From an uncultured Microbacteriaceae bacterium (GTDB lineage Bacteria; Actinomycetota; Actinomycetes; Actinomycetales; Microbacteriaceae): DNA of 64,000 nt. The stretch spans positions 620,001 to 684,000 of the forward strand of contig CANKXX010000001.1 in NCBI GenBank assembly GCA_947487835.1, given 5' to 3'. The translations under genes and the position numbers were made by a program. A model generated the notes under the pieces. It was not told where the DNA came from. It saw nothing but the letters and a program-made list of their open reading frames with translations, and ran no database searches. The stretch's first letter is position 1; each line of letters starts with the position of its first letter. Below are positions 1 through 8,990 of the stretch, piece by piece.

Positions 1-950
1 TCCGCGTTGTTGTCGCACCAGAACTGCCACGGGTCGATGTAGTAGCTGTTGTTGGTGACGTCGGCGCCCGTGGCGGTCGCGTACATGAAGCCGCAGATCG
101 CCGCCTCCGGGTAGATGAACCCGTCGTCGTTCACGACCTTGACGGACGAGAGGCGCACGTTCGGCGCGACGCCGACGATGCCGACGCCGTTGCGGGCCGC
201 CGCGATCGTTCCGGCCACGTGGGTGCCGTGGTCGCTCGTCGTCGGCTGCCACGCCGCATAGCTCGTGTTCGGCACACCGCTGTTGCAGTCGGCAGACGCG
301 CTCGCGTCGATGTTCGCGGCGAGGTCCGGGTGATCCCCCTGGATACCGGAGTCGAGCACCGCGACGAGCACGTCCCGGCTGCCGTCGGTGATCTGGTGGG
401 CCTGGGTCGCGCCGATCGCGGTCATGTCCCACTGCTCGCCCTCGCGGGGGTCCGCGGTGACGCTGGTCGGCGTCTCGACGCTCGGCGCCGCGGTGCGCTT
501 CGGGGTCTTGCCCCCCTTGCCCGACTCGCCGTTCGCCAGCGGGTCGTGCACCCCGAACGTCGGGTCGGTCGCGGCGACCGGAGCCGTGCGGGTGGCGCCC
601 ACCGAAGCAACGGACTTCTCCGTCCGCAGAGCGGCCGCGAAGTTCGCGTTGTCCGACTGTGCGATGACGACGCCGATCTCGGCGTAGGACTCGATGACCG
701 AGCCGCCCGCCGCCTCGATCGCCCGCTCCGCCTTGAGCGTCTGGCCGCGGTTCGCCGTGGCGACGTTGACCGCGTAGTTCATGAGCGGTCCGGGAGCGGC
801 CGAAACGGCGCGCGTACCCGACGACGCGCCGGGAGCGGCGGTCGCGGACAGGCCCGGCGTGAGCACTGCGGCGCCGGCGACGGCGAGAACAGCGCACGTG
901 GAGGCGAGGCCGCGTCTGCGCGGCCCTGCCTGGACTGTGGATCTGAACAT
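1..950 (-). CDS. S8 (subtilisin-like) serine protease, C-terminus beyond window
   Basis: Secreted subtilase that hydrolyses peptide bonds outside the cell. The ATG at 950 begins a Sec signal peptide: an Arg-rich n-region, a hydrophobic core (AVLAVAGAAVL) and an Ala-rich cleavage zone near residue 40. An inhibitor-I9-like propeptide region follows. The peptidase domain shows the catalytic Asp in VLDSGIQGDHPDL (D200) and the catalytic His in DHGTHVAGT (H241). An NNSYY stretch near residue 300 matches the oxyanion-hole Asn region. The frame is still open at base 1, so the Ser motif lies outside. It is divergent from the metallophosphatase gene at 1120, sharing a 169-bp intergenic region. The family is certain; the substrate is unknown. 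Confidence 0.93.
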   Translation of the reverse strand, partial: MFRSTVQAGPRRRGLASTCAVLAVAGAAVLTPGLSATAAPGASSGTRAVSAAPGPLMNYAVNVATANRGQTLKAERAIEAAGGSVIESYAEIGVVIAQSDNANFAAALRTEKSVASVGATRTAPVAATDPTFGVHDPLANGESGKGGKTPKRTAAPSVETPTSVTADPREGEQWDMTAIGATQAHQITDGSRDVLVAVLDSGIQGDHPDLAANIDASASADCNSGVPNTSYAAWQPTTSDHGTHVAGTIAAARNGVGIVGVAPNVRLSSVKVVNDDGFIYPEAAICGFMYATATGADVTNNSYYIDPWQFWCDNNA

Positions 951-1065
951 GGTTCCCCTAACTTATTTCCTCAACCCCGAAAAGGGGGTCGAGGACGACC
1001 CTCGCAGGAGCCCCCGACACTTGCCGCCGTCCTCGCCGGAAACGCCGCCGCCGTAACGCATTGTT

Positions 1066-1080
1066 TACAGAGCGTCTGTA
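1066..1080. promoter_or_regulatory. Palindrome in the divergent promoter region
   Basis: A perfect 6-bp inverted repeat with a 3-bp spacer (TACAGAGCGTCTGTA) lies 40 bp before the nucleotidase start, inside the region shared with the divergent protease. It has the size and position of a repressor site. No regulator gene is adjacent, so assignment as an operator is inference. Confidence 0.3.
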
Positions 1081-1119
1081 GCGTCGACCCGTTCTGACGC
1101 CCCCACTGACAGGAGCCTG

Positions 1120-3261
1120 ATGCGACTTCGTCGAACAGCGACAACACTCACCCTGGCCACGCTCGGCGTGGCCCTGACCGCACCAACGGCTGTTGCCGCC
1201 GCGGAGGTGACCCCCGACGCGCTGGAGCTGACTCTCCTGTCCACGACGGACACCCACGGCAACGTCACCAACTGGGACTACTTCGCGAACAAGGCGAACG
1301 AGGGCACCAACGTGCGCGGTCTCACCCGCGTCGGCACCGTCGTCGACGAGGTCCGCGCCGCGAAGGGCGATGACTCCGTGCTCGTCGTCGACAACGGCGA
1401 CGCCATCCAGGGCACCCCGCTCACGTACTACTACGGCATGGGAGCCGGGGCGGCGGGCGTGCTGGACGGCACGACGACCCACCCCATGGCCCAGGCGTTC
1501 AACGCCATCGGCTACGACGCCCAGGTCGTCGGCAACCACGAGTACAACTACGGCCTCGACATGCTCGGGGCCTACGAGGGCGACCTCGAGGCCCCCCTGC
1601 TGGGCGCAAACGTGCTCGACGCGGCGACGGGAAACCCGTATCACGCCCCCTACACGCTCGTGAACCGCACCATCGACGGCAAGGACGTCACCGTCGGCGT
1701 GCTCGGCCTGGTGACGCCCGGCGTGCGGATCTGGGACAAGGCCAACGTCGAGGGCGTGCTCGAGTTCCAGGACATGGTCGAGGCCGCGAAGGAGTGGGTG
1801 CCGATCGTCGACCAGCAGGCCGATGTCGTGGTCGTGCTCGCGCACACCGGCGTCGGGACCGTGCCGGACGCGGACTACGACCCCGCCGACCTGAACGAGA
1901 ACACCGTCAACAACATCGCGACGCAGGTGCCCGGCATCGACGTGATGGTGGCTGGCCACACGCACCAGGACGCGCCGGAGACGATCTACACGAACGTCGC
2001 GGGCGAGCGGGTGCTCGTCACGCAGCCCTACCGCTGGGCGCAGGGCGTCACCGAGGTCACCATGAACCTCGTGCCCGACGCCGAGGCGGGCGGATACCGG
2101 GTCGACTGGACGGACGGCAACCAGCCCAGCACGATCGCCCACTACGGCAGCGAGGTCGCCGAGGAGGACCCGGACGTCGTCGACGCCATCGAGGACGAGC
2201 ACCGGACGACCGTCGACTACGTGAACACGCCGGTCGCGCAGTCGGTCACCGCGCTGCCCGCCGCGACCTCGCGCTACGAGGACACGCCGATCATCGACTT
2301 CATCAACAGCGTGCAGGCCGAGACGGTCGACGCGGCGCTCGACGGCGGCGAGCTGGCGGACGTGCCGGTGCTGTCGCAGGCCTCGCCGTTCTCCCGCACC
2401 GCCCTCTTCCCCGAGGGCGAGGTGACCATCCGCGACATCGCCGGGCTCTACATCTACGAGAACACCCTGCGCGGCGTCGAGATGACGGGCGCCCAGGTCA
2501 AGGACTACCTCGAGTACTCGGCGCGCTACTTCACGCAGGTCGAGCCGGGCAGCACGTTCGACCCGGAGACGGGCACGAACGCGGTCTACCCCGAGACGCC
2601 GAACGGCATCCCGGACTACAACTACGACGTCCTGTCCGGTGTCGACTACACGATCGACATCAGCCAGCCGGTCGGCTCGCGCATCGTCGGGCTCGCCATG
2701 CCCGACGGCACGCCCGTCGCCGCGGACGCCCGCTTCGTCGTCGCCGTGAACAACTACCGCGCGAGCGGTGGTGGCGGCTTCCCGCACATCGGGACCGCCC
2801 CGGTTGTCTACGACGAGCTGCAGGAGATCCGTCAGCTGCTGATCGACTGGGCCGGCGAGCAGGGCACGATCGACCCGGCCGACTTCTTCGACGCGAACTG
2901 GAGTCTCGTGACCGAGGCCGTCGAGCCCACGCCGGTGCCCACGGACCCGACGGTCCCGACGGACCCGACGGTGCCGACCGACCCGACAATTCCGACCGAC
3001 CCGACGGTTCCGACGGACCCGACGGTGCCGGTCGACCCGACGGACCCGGCCGAGCCGACGCCAGCACCGGGTGGCACGGGCGACGGTTCCGACGACGACA
3101 CGCCGGCTCCGGGCACGAATGTCGGTGCGCACCGCGACACTGACTCAGGGGTTCTCGCTTGGACGGGCACCGGGTCCGCTCTCCCGCTCGGGGGGCTGGC
3201 CGCGGTGCTGCTGGCCGTGGGCACCGGCTTCTGGCTGGTCTCGCGCCGCCGGACGGCGTAG
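1120..3261 (+). CDS. Wall-anchored metallophosphatase / 5'-nucleotidase (UshA/YfkN type)
   Basis: Extracellular bifunctional phosphoesterase that would release phosphate and nucleosides from nucleotides. AGGAG lies 6 nt before the ATG. A signal peptide (residues 1 to about 28) is followed by the N-terminal metallophosphatase domain with metal ligands DTHGN (D44, H46), DNGDAIQG, NHEYN and GHTH, then the C-terminal 5'-nucleotidase domain with ASGGGG near residue 550. Residues about 607-642 are PTDPTV repeats acting as a wall spacer. The C-terminus has LAWTG (679-683), a hydrophobic helix and RRRTA, which is a sortase sorting signal of the LAxTG type used by class E sortases. Length (713 aa) fits the family plus spacer. 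Substrate preference cannot be read from sequence. Confidence 0.93.
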   Translation: MRLRRTATTLTLATLGVALTAPTAVAAAEVTPDALELTLLSTTDTHGNVTNWDYFANKANEGTNVRGLTRVGTVVDEVRAAKGDDSVLVVDNGDAIQGTPLTYYYGMGAGAAGVLDGTTTHPMAQAFNAIGYDAQVVGNHEYNYGLDMLGAYEGDLEAPLLGANVLDAATGNPYHAPYTLVNRTIDGKDVTVGVLGLVTPGVRIWDKANVEGVLEFQDMVEAAKEWVPIVDQQADVVVVLAHTGVGTVPDADYDPADLNENTVNNIATQVPGIDVMVAGHTHQDAPETIYTNVAGERVLVTQPYRWAQGVTEVTMNLVPDAEAGGYRVDWTDGNQPSTIAHYGSEVAEEDPDVVDAIEDEHRTTVDYVNTPVAQSVTALPAATSRYEDTPIIDFINSVQAETVDAALDGGELADVPVLSQASPFSRTALFPEGEVTIRDIAGLYIYENTLRGVEMTGAQVKDYLEYSARYFTQVEPGSTFDPETGTNAVYPETPNGIPDYNYDVLSGVDYTIDISQPVGSRIVGLAMPDGTPVAADARFVVAVNNYRASGGGGFPHIGTAPVVYDELQEIRQLLIDWAGEQGTIDPADFFDANWSLVTEAVEPTPVPTDPTVPTDPTVPTDPTIPTDPTVPTDPTVPVDPTDPAEPTPAPGGTGDGSDDDTPAPGTNVGAHRDTDSGVLAWTGTGSALPLGGLAAVLLAVGTGFWLVSRRRTA
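2938..3045 (+). repeat. 18-bp coding tandem repeat (PTDPTV)
   Basis: Six imperfect 18-bp units encode a Pro/Thr/Asp-rich stalk between the enzyme domains and the LAWTG anchor of the nucleotidase. Such spacers push enzymes away from the peptidoglycan, and the near-identical units make copy-number change by slippage possible. Confidence 0.85.
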
Positions 3262-3270
3262 CGGGACGCG

Positions 3271-3292
3271 CGCCCCGGAACGATCCGGGGCG
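3271..3292 (+). terminator. Hairpin after the nucleotidase gene
   Basis: A perfect 9-bp GC-rich stem (CGCCCCGGA / TCCGGGGCG) with a 4-nt loop begins 9 bp after the stop codon. No T-run follows, as is common for actinobacterial terminators. Confidence 0.55.
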
Positions 3293-3298
3293 CATCCC

Positions 3299-3322
3299 GA
3301 GCCGGGCCGATCGGCCCGGCTC
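3299..3322. other. Perfect 24-bp palindrome
   Basis: GAGCCGGGCCGA is followed directly by its reverse complement with no spacer. It lies between the nucleotidase hairpin and the M6 protease start (30 bp upstream of the GTG). It could be a second terminator stem or a dyad-symmetric operator for the protease gene. Confidence 0.5.
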
Positions 3323-3352
3323 ACCTTCATCACACCTAAGAGGGGTCTATCT

Positions 3353-5152
3353 GTGAGAAGAAAATCCATTCCGGTGGCGGGAGGGGTGGCACTCGCCGCC
3401 CTGCTCACCACGATGATCAGCGTGCCCGCCGTCGCGGCACCGTCGGCGTTCGGCGCGACGGGTGCGCCCGGGGCCGACAGCGCGTCGGCGGCCAGGGTGG
3501 ACGACCGCCCGGACGCCGTCGAGGCCGAGCGCCGCGAGCTGAACCAGAAGGCGACCGAGCTCGTCGTCCAGGGGAAGGCGACGGTCCAGAACCGTGGCGG
3601 TTCGAAGGCGGTGCGCGTCGCCCCGGGCCAGTGGGCGCAGTACGGGGTGCAGTCGAGCGACAGCATCCTGTCGTTCCTCATCGACTTCGGCGACGAGGTC
3701 GACCCGCGGTTCCCGGACGCTCCGGCCGGACCGGTGCACAACCAGATCCCGGCGCCCGACCGCGCGACGGACAACTCGACGTACTGGACGGCCGACTTCG
3801 ACCGCCAGCACTACCTCGACATGTTCTTCGGCGACGAGGGCGAGTCCCTCACGGGGCTGTACGAGGAGATGTCGAGCGGCCGCTACACCGTGGACGGCGA
3901 CGTGAGCGACTGGGTCACCGTGCCCTACGCCTCGGCCAGCTACGGCGAGACGGAGAGCCAGGAGGACATGACGCGCTTCGTGCAGGACGCGGCGAACGCC
4001 TGGTACGACGACCAGATCGCGTCCGGGAAGTCCGCCGCCGAGATCGACGAGTACCTCGCGTCGTTCGACCGGTGGGACCGCTACGACTACGACGGTGACG
4101 GCGACTTCGCCGAGGCCGACGGCTACATCGACCACTTCCAGGCGATCCACGCCGGAGAGGGCGAGGAGGCCGGCGCGTCCTCCGACACGATCTGGTCGCA
4201 CCGCTGGGCGGTCAACCAGGCCGGGCTGGGCACCGACGGTCCCGCAGTGAACCCGTTCGGCGGCGTCAAGATCGGTGACTCCGACGTCTGGATCCGCGAC
4301 TACACCACGGAGCCGGAGAACGGCGGGCTCGGCGTCTTCGCGCACGAGTACGGCCACGACCTCGGTCTGCCGGATCTGTACGACACCAGCGGCGGCGAGA
4401 ACGGCACGGGCTTCTGGACGCTCATGAGCTCGGGCTCCTGGCTCAGCCACGGGGACGGGGCCATCGGCACCACCCCCAACCACATGGGCGCGTGGGAGAA
4501 GCTCCAGCTCGGCTGGCTCGACTACGACGTGGCCACCGCGGGAACGCGGTCCACGCACAAGCTGGGCCCGGCGTTCCACGCGACCAAGAAGCAGCAGGCG
4601 CTCGTCGTCGTGCTGCCGAACGACGCGCAGGGCAACGGACGCTTCTACATCGCGGAGAACCGCCAGTACCTCGGCTACGACGCGACCCTCCAGCAGGGTC
4701 CGTACAACTTCGGCTGGCTGACCAGCGCGCCGGACCGGGTCGAGCACTTCCCGTACCAGGACGGGCTGAGCATCACGTACTGGAACACCGCCCAGCGCAA
4801 CAACAACACCCGGCAGCACCCGGGCGCGGGCCTGGCCCTGCCCGTCGACGCCCACCCGAAGGCCCTCACCTGGTCCGACGGCACGGTCGCACGCAACCGC
4901 ATCCAGACCTTCGACGCCACCTTCGGCAAGCAGGCCACGGATCCGATCAGCCTGCACCGTGAGACGGCGGCGGGGATGACCACGCTGACGGTCGGCACGC
5001 AGGCCGGCGTGCCGGTGTTCGACGACACCGACCCGAACCGCTACTACGACGCCGCGAACCCGCAGGGCAGCGTGCGCGTGGCCGGAACGGGCACGACGAT
5101 CGAGGTCGTCTCCAGCAACTCGCAGGGGATGATGACCGTCCGCGTCGACTGA
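3353..5152 (+). CDS. M6 family metalloprotease (immune inhibitor A-like)
   Basis: Secreted zinc endopeptidase of the InhA/M6 family. I choose the GTG at 3353 because an AAGAGGGG ribosome site precedes it and a signal peptide starts there (RRK, then a hydrophobic segment ending AVAAP near residue 28); the longer in-frame extension upstream would run through the previous gene. A propeptide follows. The zinc site is HEYGH (H331, E332, H335) in a DLGLPDLYD context typical of M6. Length is 599 aa with no obvious C-terminal anchor, so it is probably released. It follows another exported hydrolase and is divergent from none. The substrate is unknown. Confidence 0.93.
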   Translation: MRRKSIPVAGGVALAALLTTMISVPAVAAPSAFGATGAPGADSASAARVDDRPDAVEAERRELNQKATELVVQGKATVQNRGGSKAVRVAPGQWAQYGVQSSDSILSFLIDFGDEVDPRFPDAPAGPVHNQIPAPDRATDNSTYWTADFDRQHYLDMFFGDEGESLTGLYEEMSSGRYTVDGDVSDWVTVPYASASYGETESQEDMTRFVQDAANAWYDDQIASGKSAAEIDEYLASFDRWDRYDYDGDGDFAEADGYIDHFQAIHAGEGEEAGASSDTIWSHRWAVNQAGLGTDGPAVNPFGGVKIGDSDVWIRDYTTEPENGGLGVFAHEYGHDLGLPDLYDTSGGENGTGFWTLMSSGSWLSHGDGAIGTTPNHMGAWEKLQLGWLDYDVATAGTRSTHKLGPAFHATKKQQALVVVLPNDAQGNGRFYIAENRQYLGYDATLQQGPYNFGWLTSAPDRVEHFPYQDGLSITYWNTAQRNNNTRQHPGAGLALPVDAHPKALTWSDGTVARNRIQTFDATFGKQATDPISLHRETAAGMTTLTVGTQAGVPVFDDTDPNRYYDAANPQGSVRVAGTGTTIEVVSSNSQGMMTVRVD

Positions 5153-5182
5153 CGCACCACGACCGGGTGACCACCCGGGAGA

Positions 5183-5214
5183 GCGGGAGCCGGGGATTCG
5201 TCCCCGGCTCCCGC
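5183..5214 (+). terminator. Strong hairpin after the M6 protease
   Basis: A perfect 14-bp stem (left arm GCGGGAGCCGGGGA) closed by a TTCG tetraloop, 30 bp after the stop codon. Stem length and GC content support transcription termination. Confidence 0.75.
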
Positions 5215-5274
5215 TTCGCGTGTTCCCGACCGCGATGCTGCGGCGCACGCGCTTCCGCCGCTACGGTTGCCCCC

Positions 5275-5871
5275 ATGACCGACGCCGACGACGCCGCGAA
5301 GCGCCAGCTGCAGCACTACCTCCAGAGCGGCAGGGACGCTCTGCTCTGGAAGCTCGAGGGGCTGGGCGAGTACGACATCCGGCGGCCCGTCGTGCCGACC
5401 GGAACGAATTTGCTGGGTCTCGTCAAGCACGTCGCGGGCGTCGAGGCCGGCTACCTCGGCGACACGTTCGGCAGGCCCTTCCCCGAGCCCCTGCCGTGGA
5501 TGGAGGACGGGGCCGATGCCAACGCGGACATGTGGGCGACCGCCGAGGAGTCCCGCGACTCGATCACGGACCTCTACCGCCGGGTGTGGGCGCACTCGGA
5601 CGCCACCATCGCCGCACTCGACCTGGCCGCCCCGGGCACGGTGGCGTGGTGGGAGGCGGACCGGAACTCCGTGACGCTGCACCGCATCCTGGTGCACATG
5701 ATCGCCGAGAACCAGCGGCACGCGGGGCACGCGGACATCGTCCGGGAGCTCATCGACGGCGCCACGGGGCTGCGTGCGGGCAACAGCAACCTCCCCGAGG
5801 GGGATGCCGCGTGGTGGGACGACTACCGCGAGCGCCTCGAGCGCACCGCGCGCTCGGTCGGCGGTCGGTGA
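5275..5871 (+). CDS. DinB-like / DUF664 protein
   Basis: A 198-aa member of the DinB-like four-helix bundle superfamily (DUF664 group), which includes metal-dependent thiol transferases and many uncharacterised proteins. The ATG at 5275 is chosen because upstream in-frame sequence lies inside the preceding terminator hairpin. The N-terminal helix with the LLGLVKHVAGVE segment carries the usual His position, and later LHRILVHMIAENQRHAGH supplies His residues expected of the metal triad. It stands alone between a terminator and a convergent lipoprotein gene. The substrate is unknown. Confidence 0.85.
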   Translation: MTDADDAAKRQLQHYLQSGRDALLWKLEGLGEYDIRRPVVPTGTNLLGLVKHVAGVEAGYLGDTFGRPFPEPLPWMEDGADANADMWATAEESRDSITDLYRRVWAHSDATIAALDLAAPGTVAWWEADRNSVTLHRILVHMIAENQRHAGHADIVRELIDGATGLRAGNSNLPEGDAAWWDDYRERLERTARSVGGR

Positions 5872-5989
5872 CCCGAACTCAGGAGCGCGGCGGGAGCGCC
5901 CTGCACCGGTTCGCCCGCCGGGGCTGACACCGCGCCGGTGGTCAGGCCGGAGGTCACGCCGATGACCGGGTCGATGGCCGGGCCGGTGA

Positions 5990-6493
5990 TCAGGCCGCGG
6001 CCGGCTCGGGGTTCTGTGCCGGGTTCTCCGCCGGCGGCTCCTCGTTCTCGGCGACGGGGAGCACGAGCACGGCCCAGTCGGTGTCCTCGTTCGGCGCGGT
6101 TGCCGTCAGCCGGAGCCCGGGCGTCGCCGGCTCCACCTCGATCGCCGTTGCCGCGTCGCACAGCAGCGACGTCGCGCCGAGCTCGACACCCCCCTCGCCG
6201 GTGATGGTCACGTCGATGCGCCAGCCGCCGCGGCAGGCGATGTAGACGTCGTGGCGTCCCGCGGGCACCTTCTCGAAGCTGAGCGACCCGCCCCAGGCGT
6301 TCTCCGCGCTCAGCCGACCGGTATCCAGAGCGTCGAGCGTGCCCGCCCGCTCGCTCGGCAGCGCCTGCGTCGCCCACCGCAACCGCTCGTCCCGCACCTC
6401 GGGATCCTCGCTCGTGCAGCCCGCGAGGAGCGGCACGAGCATGCCCAGGGTGGCCGCCCGAGTCAGCACTGATCGGCGACGACGGGAACTCAC
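5990..6493 (-). CDS. Small lipoprotein of unknown function
   Basis: A 167-aa exported lipoprotein. The start codon is followed by an RRRR-containing n-region, a hydrophobic stretch and the lipobox LLAGC (Cys near residue 25), so it should be lipidated and face outside. The mature part is mostly beta-rich and ends in a Glu/Pro/Asn-rich tail (PPAENPAQNPEPAAA). I recognise no enzymatic motif. It converges with the DinB-like gene and is divergent from the APC permease gene. Confidence 0.82.
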   Translation of the reverse strand: MSSRRRRSVLTRAATLGMLVPLLAGCTSEDPEVRDERLRWATQALPSERAGTLDALDTGRLSAENAWGGSLSFEKVPAGRHDVYIACRGGWRIDVTITGEGGVELGATSLLCDAATAIEVEPATPGLRLTATAPNEDTDWAVLVLPVAENEEPPAENPAQNPEPAAA

Positions 6494-6714
6494 ACGTACA
6501 GCCTAAGTCGGCCCATGCTGGACGGGATCCGGGAACGGGGGCGTCCTGGCCGCCCCCTCCCCACCACTGGGGGCACGGGATTCTGCGTAACCAGCATGTT
6601 TCGGAATGTTCACTTTCCTGGCACCGGACGGTGCGACGGGTAGAGACTGCTGCAAGGCGTTCACGGACGCATTCCGAGGCCGTGCAGCCTCCGTATCGAG
6701 AGGACCCGATCGAC

Positions 6715-8115
6715 ATGGCACTTGCGGAGAAGACCGAGCAGCCGGAACTGAAGCGGGTCCTGGGGCCGAAGCTGCTGCTCCTGTTCGTGGTGGGCGACAT
6801 CCTCGGCACGGGAATCTACGCACTCACCGGACAGGTCGCGGCCGAGGTGGGCGGTGCCGCCTGGCTGCCGTTCATCGTCGCCTTCACGGTGGCGGCCATC
6901 ACGGCGTGCTCCTACCTGGAGCTCGTGACCAAGTACCCGCAGGCGGCCGGTGCGGCGCTGTACGTGCACAAGGCGTTCGGCATCCACTTCGTCACGTTCC
7001 TCGTCTGCTTCACGGTCATGGCGTCGGGCATCACCTCCGCGTCCGCGGCGTCCGGCGCGTTCGCGGCGAACTTCGTGACCGGGTTCGGGCTCGAGGGCGG
7101 CCCCGGCACGCTGCTGCTGATCGCGCTCTGCTTCATGGTGCTCGTGACGGCCGTGAACTTCCGCGGCGTCGCGGAGAGCGTCGGCCTGAACGTCGTCCTC
7201 ACGATGGTGGAGCTGTCCGGCCTCCTGCTCGTCATCCTCATCAGCTTCTGGGCCATCGCCGGCGGCGCCGCGGACTTCTCGCGCGTCGTGGCGTTCGACA
7301 CCCCGGACGACAAGAACGTGTTCCTGGCGATCACGACCGCGACCTCGCTCGCGTTCTTCGCCATGGTCGGCTTCGAGGACTCCGTGAACATGGCGGAGGA
7401 GACGAAGGATCCCAGCCGGATCTTCCCGCGGATCATGTTCACCGGGCTCGGCATCACGGCCGTCATCTACGTGCTCGTCTCCATCTGCGCGGTCGCGATC
7501 GTGCCGATCGGCGAGCTGGCCGGCAACGCCACGCCGCTCGTCACGGTCGTCCAGACGGCGGCGCCCGACTTCCCGATCACCGCGGTGCTGCCGTTCATCT
7601 CGCTCTTCGCGGTGGGCAACAGCGCGCTGATCAACATGATGATGGCGAGCCGCCTGATCTACGGCATCAGCAAGCACGGCATCCTGCCCCGCTTCCTGTC
7701 GAAGGTGCACCCGACGCGCCGCACCCCGTACATGGCGATCCTCTTCACCACCGCCATCGCCATCGGCCTCATCACGTTCCTCTCGCTCGACTCCGACAAC
7801 CCCGTCGTCGCGCTGCTCGGCGGCACGACGTCGCTCCTGCTGCTCGCCGTGTTCGCGGTGGTCAACTGCACCGTCCTCGTGCTGCGGAAGGACCCCGTGG
7901 AGCACAAGCACTTCCGCGCGCCCACCCCGCTGCCGATCATCGGCGCCGTGGCCTGTGCCTACCTCGTACTCCCCTGGTCCGGCCGCCCCGTGGAGCAGTA
8001 CCAGATCGCCGGCGTCCTCCTCGCGATCGGAATCGTGCTCTGGGCCCTGACCTACTTCACCGGCGGGCGGAACAAGAAGCAGTTCGACGAGGGCGCCATC
8101 CCCGCCAAGAAGTAG
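6715..8115 (+). CDS. APC-family amino acid permease
   Basis: Integral membrane amino acid/polyamine-type transporter of about 12 helices. The start at 6715 has GAGAGGA about 10 nt upstream and gives 466 aa; the earlier in-frame ATG at 6631 would add a non-hydrophobic 28-residue extension and is less likely. The first helix carries GDILGTGIY, the unwound substrate-binding segment typical of APC transporters. The loop SRLIYGISKHGILP is characteristic of this superfamily. It stands alone, with no catabolic partner next to it, so the substrate is not predictable. Confidence 0.92.
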   Translation: MALAEKTEQPELKRVLGPKLLLLFVVGDILGTGIYALTGQVAAEVGGAAWLPFIVAFTVAAITACSYLELVTKYPQAAGAALYVHKAFGIHFVTFLVCFTVMASGITSASAASGAFAANFVTGFGLEGGPGTLLLIALCFMVLVTAVNFRGVAESVGLNVVLTMVELSGLLLVILISFWAIAGGAADFSRVVAFDTPDDKNVFLAITTATSLAFFAMVGFEDSVNMAEETKDPSRIFPRIMFTGLGITAVIYVLVSICAVAIVPIGELAGNATPLVTVVQTAAPDFPITAVLPFISLFAVGNSALINMMMASRLIYGISKHGILPRFLSKVHPTRRTPYMAILFTTAIAIGLITFLSLDSDNPVVALLGGTTSLLLLAVFAVVNCTVLVLRKDPVEHKHFRAPTPLPIIGAVACAYLVLPWSGRPVEQYQIAGVLLAIGIVLWALTYFTGGRNKKQFDEGAIPAKK

Positions 8116-8129
8116 GGCGCCCGCCGCGG

Positions 8130-8990
8130 TCAGCCCGGGTGCGTGGCGACGACGACGGTGGCGTCGAGGTCGTCGTCCGTCACGATCCGGGCCGCCAGCC
8201 CTGCGCGCTCGAACAGCAGCGCCGACACCGGGGCCTGCGCCCGGCTCGTCTCGATGACCACCGACCCGCCCCCGGCGAGCCAGTCGGCGGCCTCGGCCGC
8301 GACCCTGCGGTGCACGTCGAGCCCGTCGCCGCCGCCGTCGAGGGCGAGCAGCGGTTCGTGGTCCCGCGCTTCGGGCGGCATGCGGCCGATCTCCCCCGTG
8401 GGCACATACGGGGCGTTCACCGCGAGCACCCGCACCCGCCCGCGGACGGCGTCGGGCAGGGCGGCGTAGAGGTCCCCCTCGTGCACGTGCGCGCCGAGGG
8501 GCTCGAGATTGCGGCGGGCGTTACGGACGGCCGCCGGCTCGAGGTCGGCCGCGTGCAGCTCGATCCCGGGAACGGCCGCGGCGACGGCGGCGCCCACCGC
8601 TCCGGATCCGCAGCAGAGGTCGACGACGATCTCCCCCGGCCTCGCGAGCGCCGCGGCCTGCCGGGCGAGCAGCCTCGTGCGCTGCCGGGGCACGAACACG
8701 CCACGGTCGACCAGGATGCGCAGGCCGGCGAACTCGGTCCAGCCGAGCACGTGCTCGAGGGGCGTGCCCGCCACACGCTCGGCGAGCATCCGGTCGAGGG
8801 CGGACGCGTCCGCCGCCTCGGCGAGTAGCAGGTCGGCCTCCTCCTCCGCGAAGACGCAGCCCGCGCGCCGCAGCTCGCCGACGATCCGGTCTCGATCCAG
8901 CGCGAGCCGGTCCTTCCGGTCTCCCGCGTCCTCCCGGTCCTCGCGGTCTTCCCGGTCCTCCGGGTCTTCCCCGTCCGCCGGCCCCGTCAT
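8130..8990 (-). CDS. PrmC-like class I methyltransferase
   Basis: SAM-dependent methyltransferase related to N5-glutamine methyltransferases (PrmC/HemK). It has the expected all-helical N-terminal domain followed by a Rossmann domain with DLCCGSGAVG (SAM site) and the substrate motif NAPYVP. Canonical PrmC has NPPY; here the first Pro is Ala, a variant seen in paralogues often named putative N5-glutamine methyltransferases, so the true substrate is uncertain. The N-terminus has a charged low-complexity stretch of ED/RED repeats (about residues 8-27). The ATG overlaps the upstream stop as ATGA, indicating translational coupling to the membrane protein gene. Confidence 0.85.
   Translation of the reverse strand: MTGPADGEDPEDREDREDREDAGDRKDRLALDRDRIVGELRRAGCVFAEEEADLLLAEAADASALDRMLAERVAGTPLEHVLGWTEFAGLRILVDRGVFVPRQRTRLLARQAAALARPGEIVVDLCCGSGAVGAAVAAAVPGIELHAADLEPAAVRNARRNLEPLGAHVHEGDLYAALPDAVRGRVRVLAVNAPYVPTGEIGRMPPEARDHEPLLALDGGGDGLDVHRRVAAEAADWLAGGGSVVIETSRAQAPVSALLFERAGLAARIVTDDDLDATVVVATHPG

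Noticed and set aside
958-3132. Long minus-strand reading frame opposite the nucleotidase
   Set aside because: It is the antisense of a clear enzyme gene; the translation is Arg/Val/Asp-rich with no domain, an effect of high GC.
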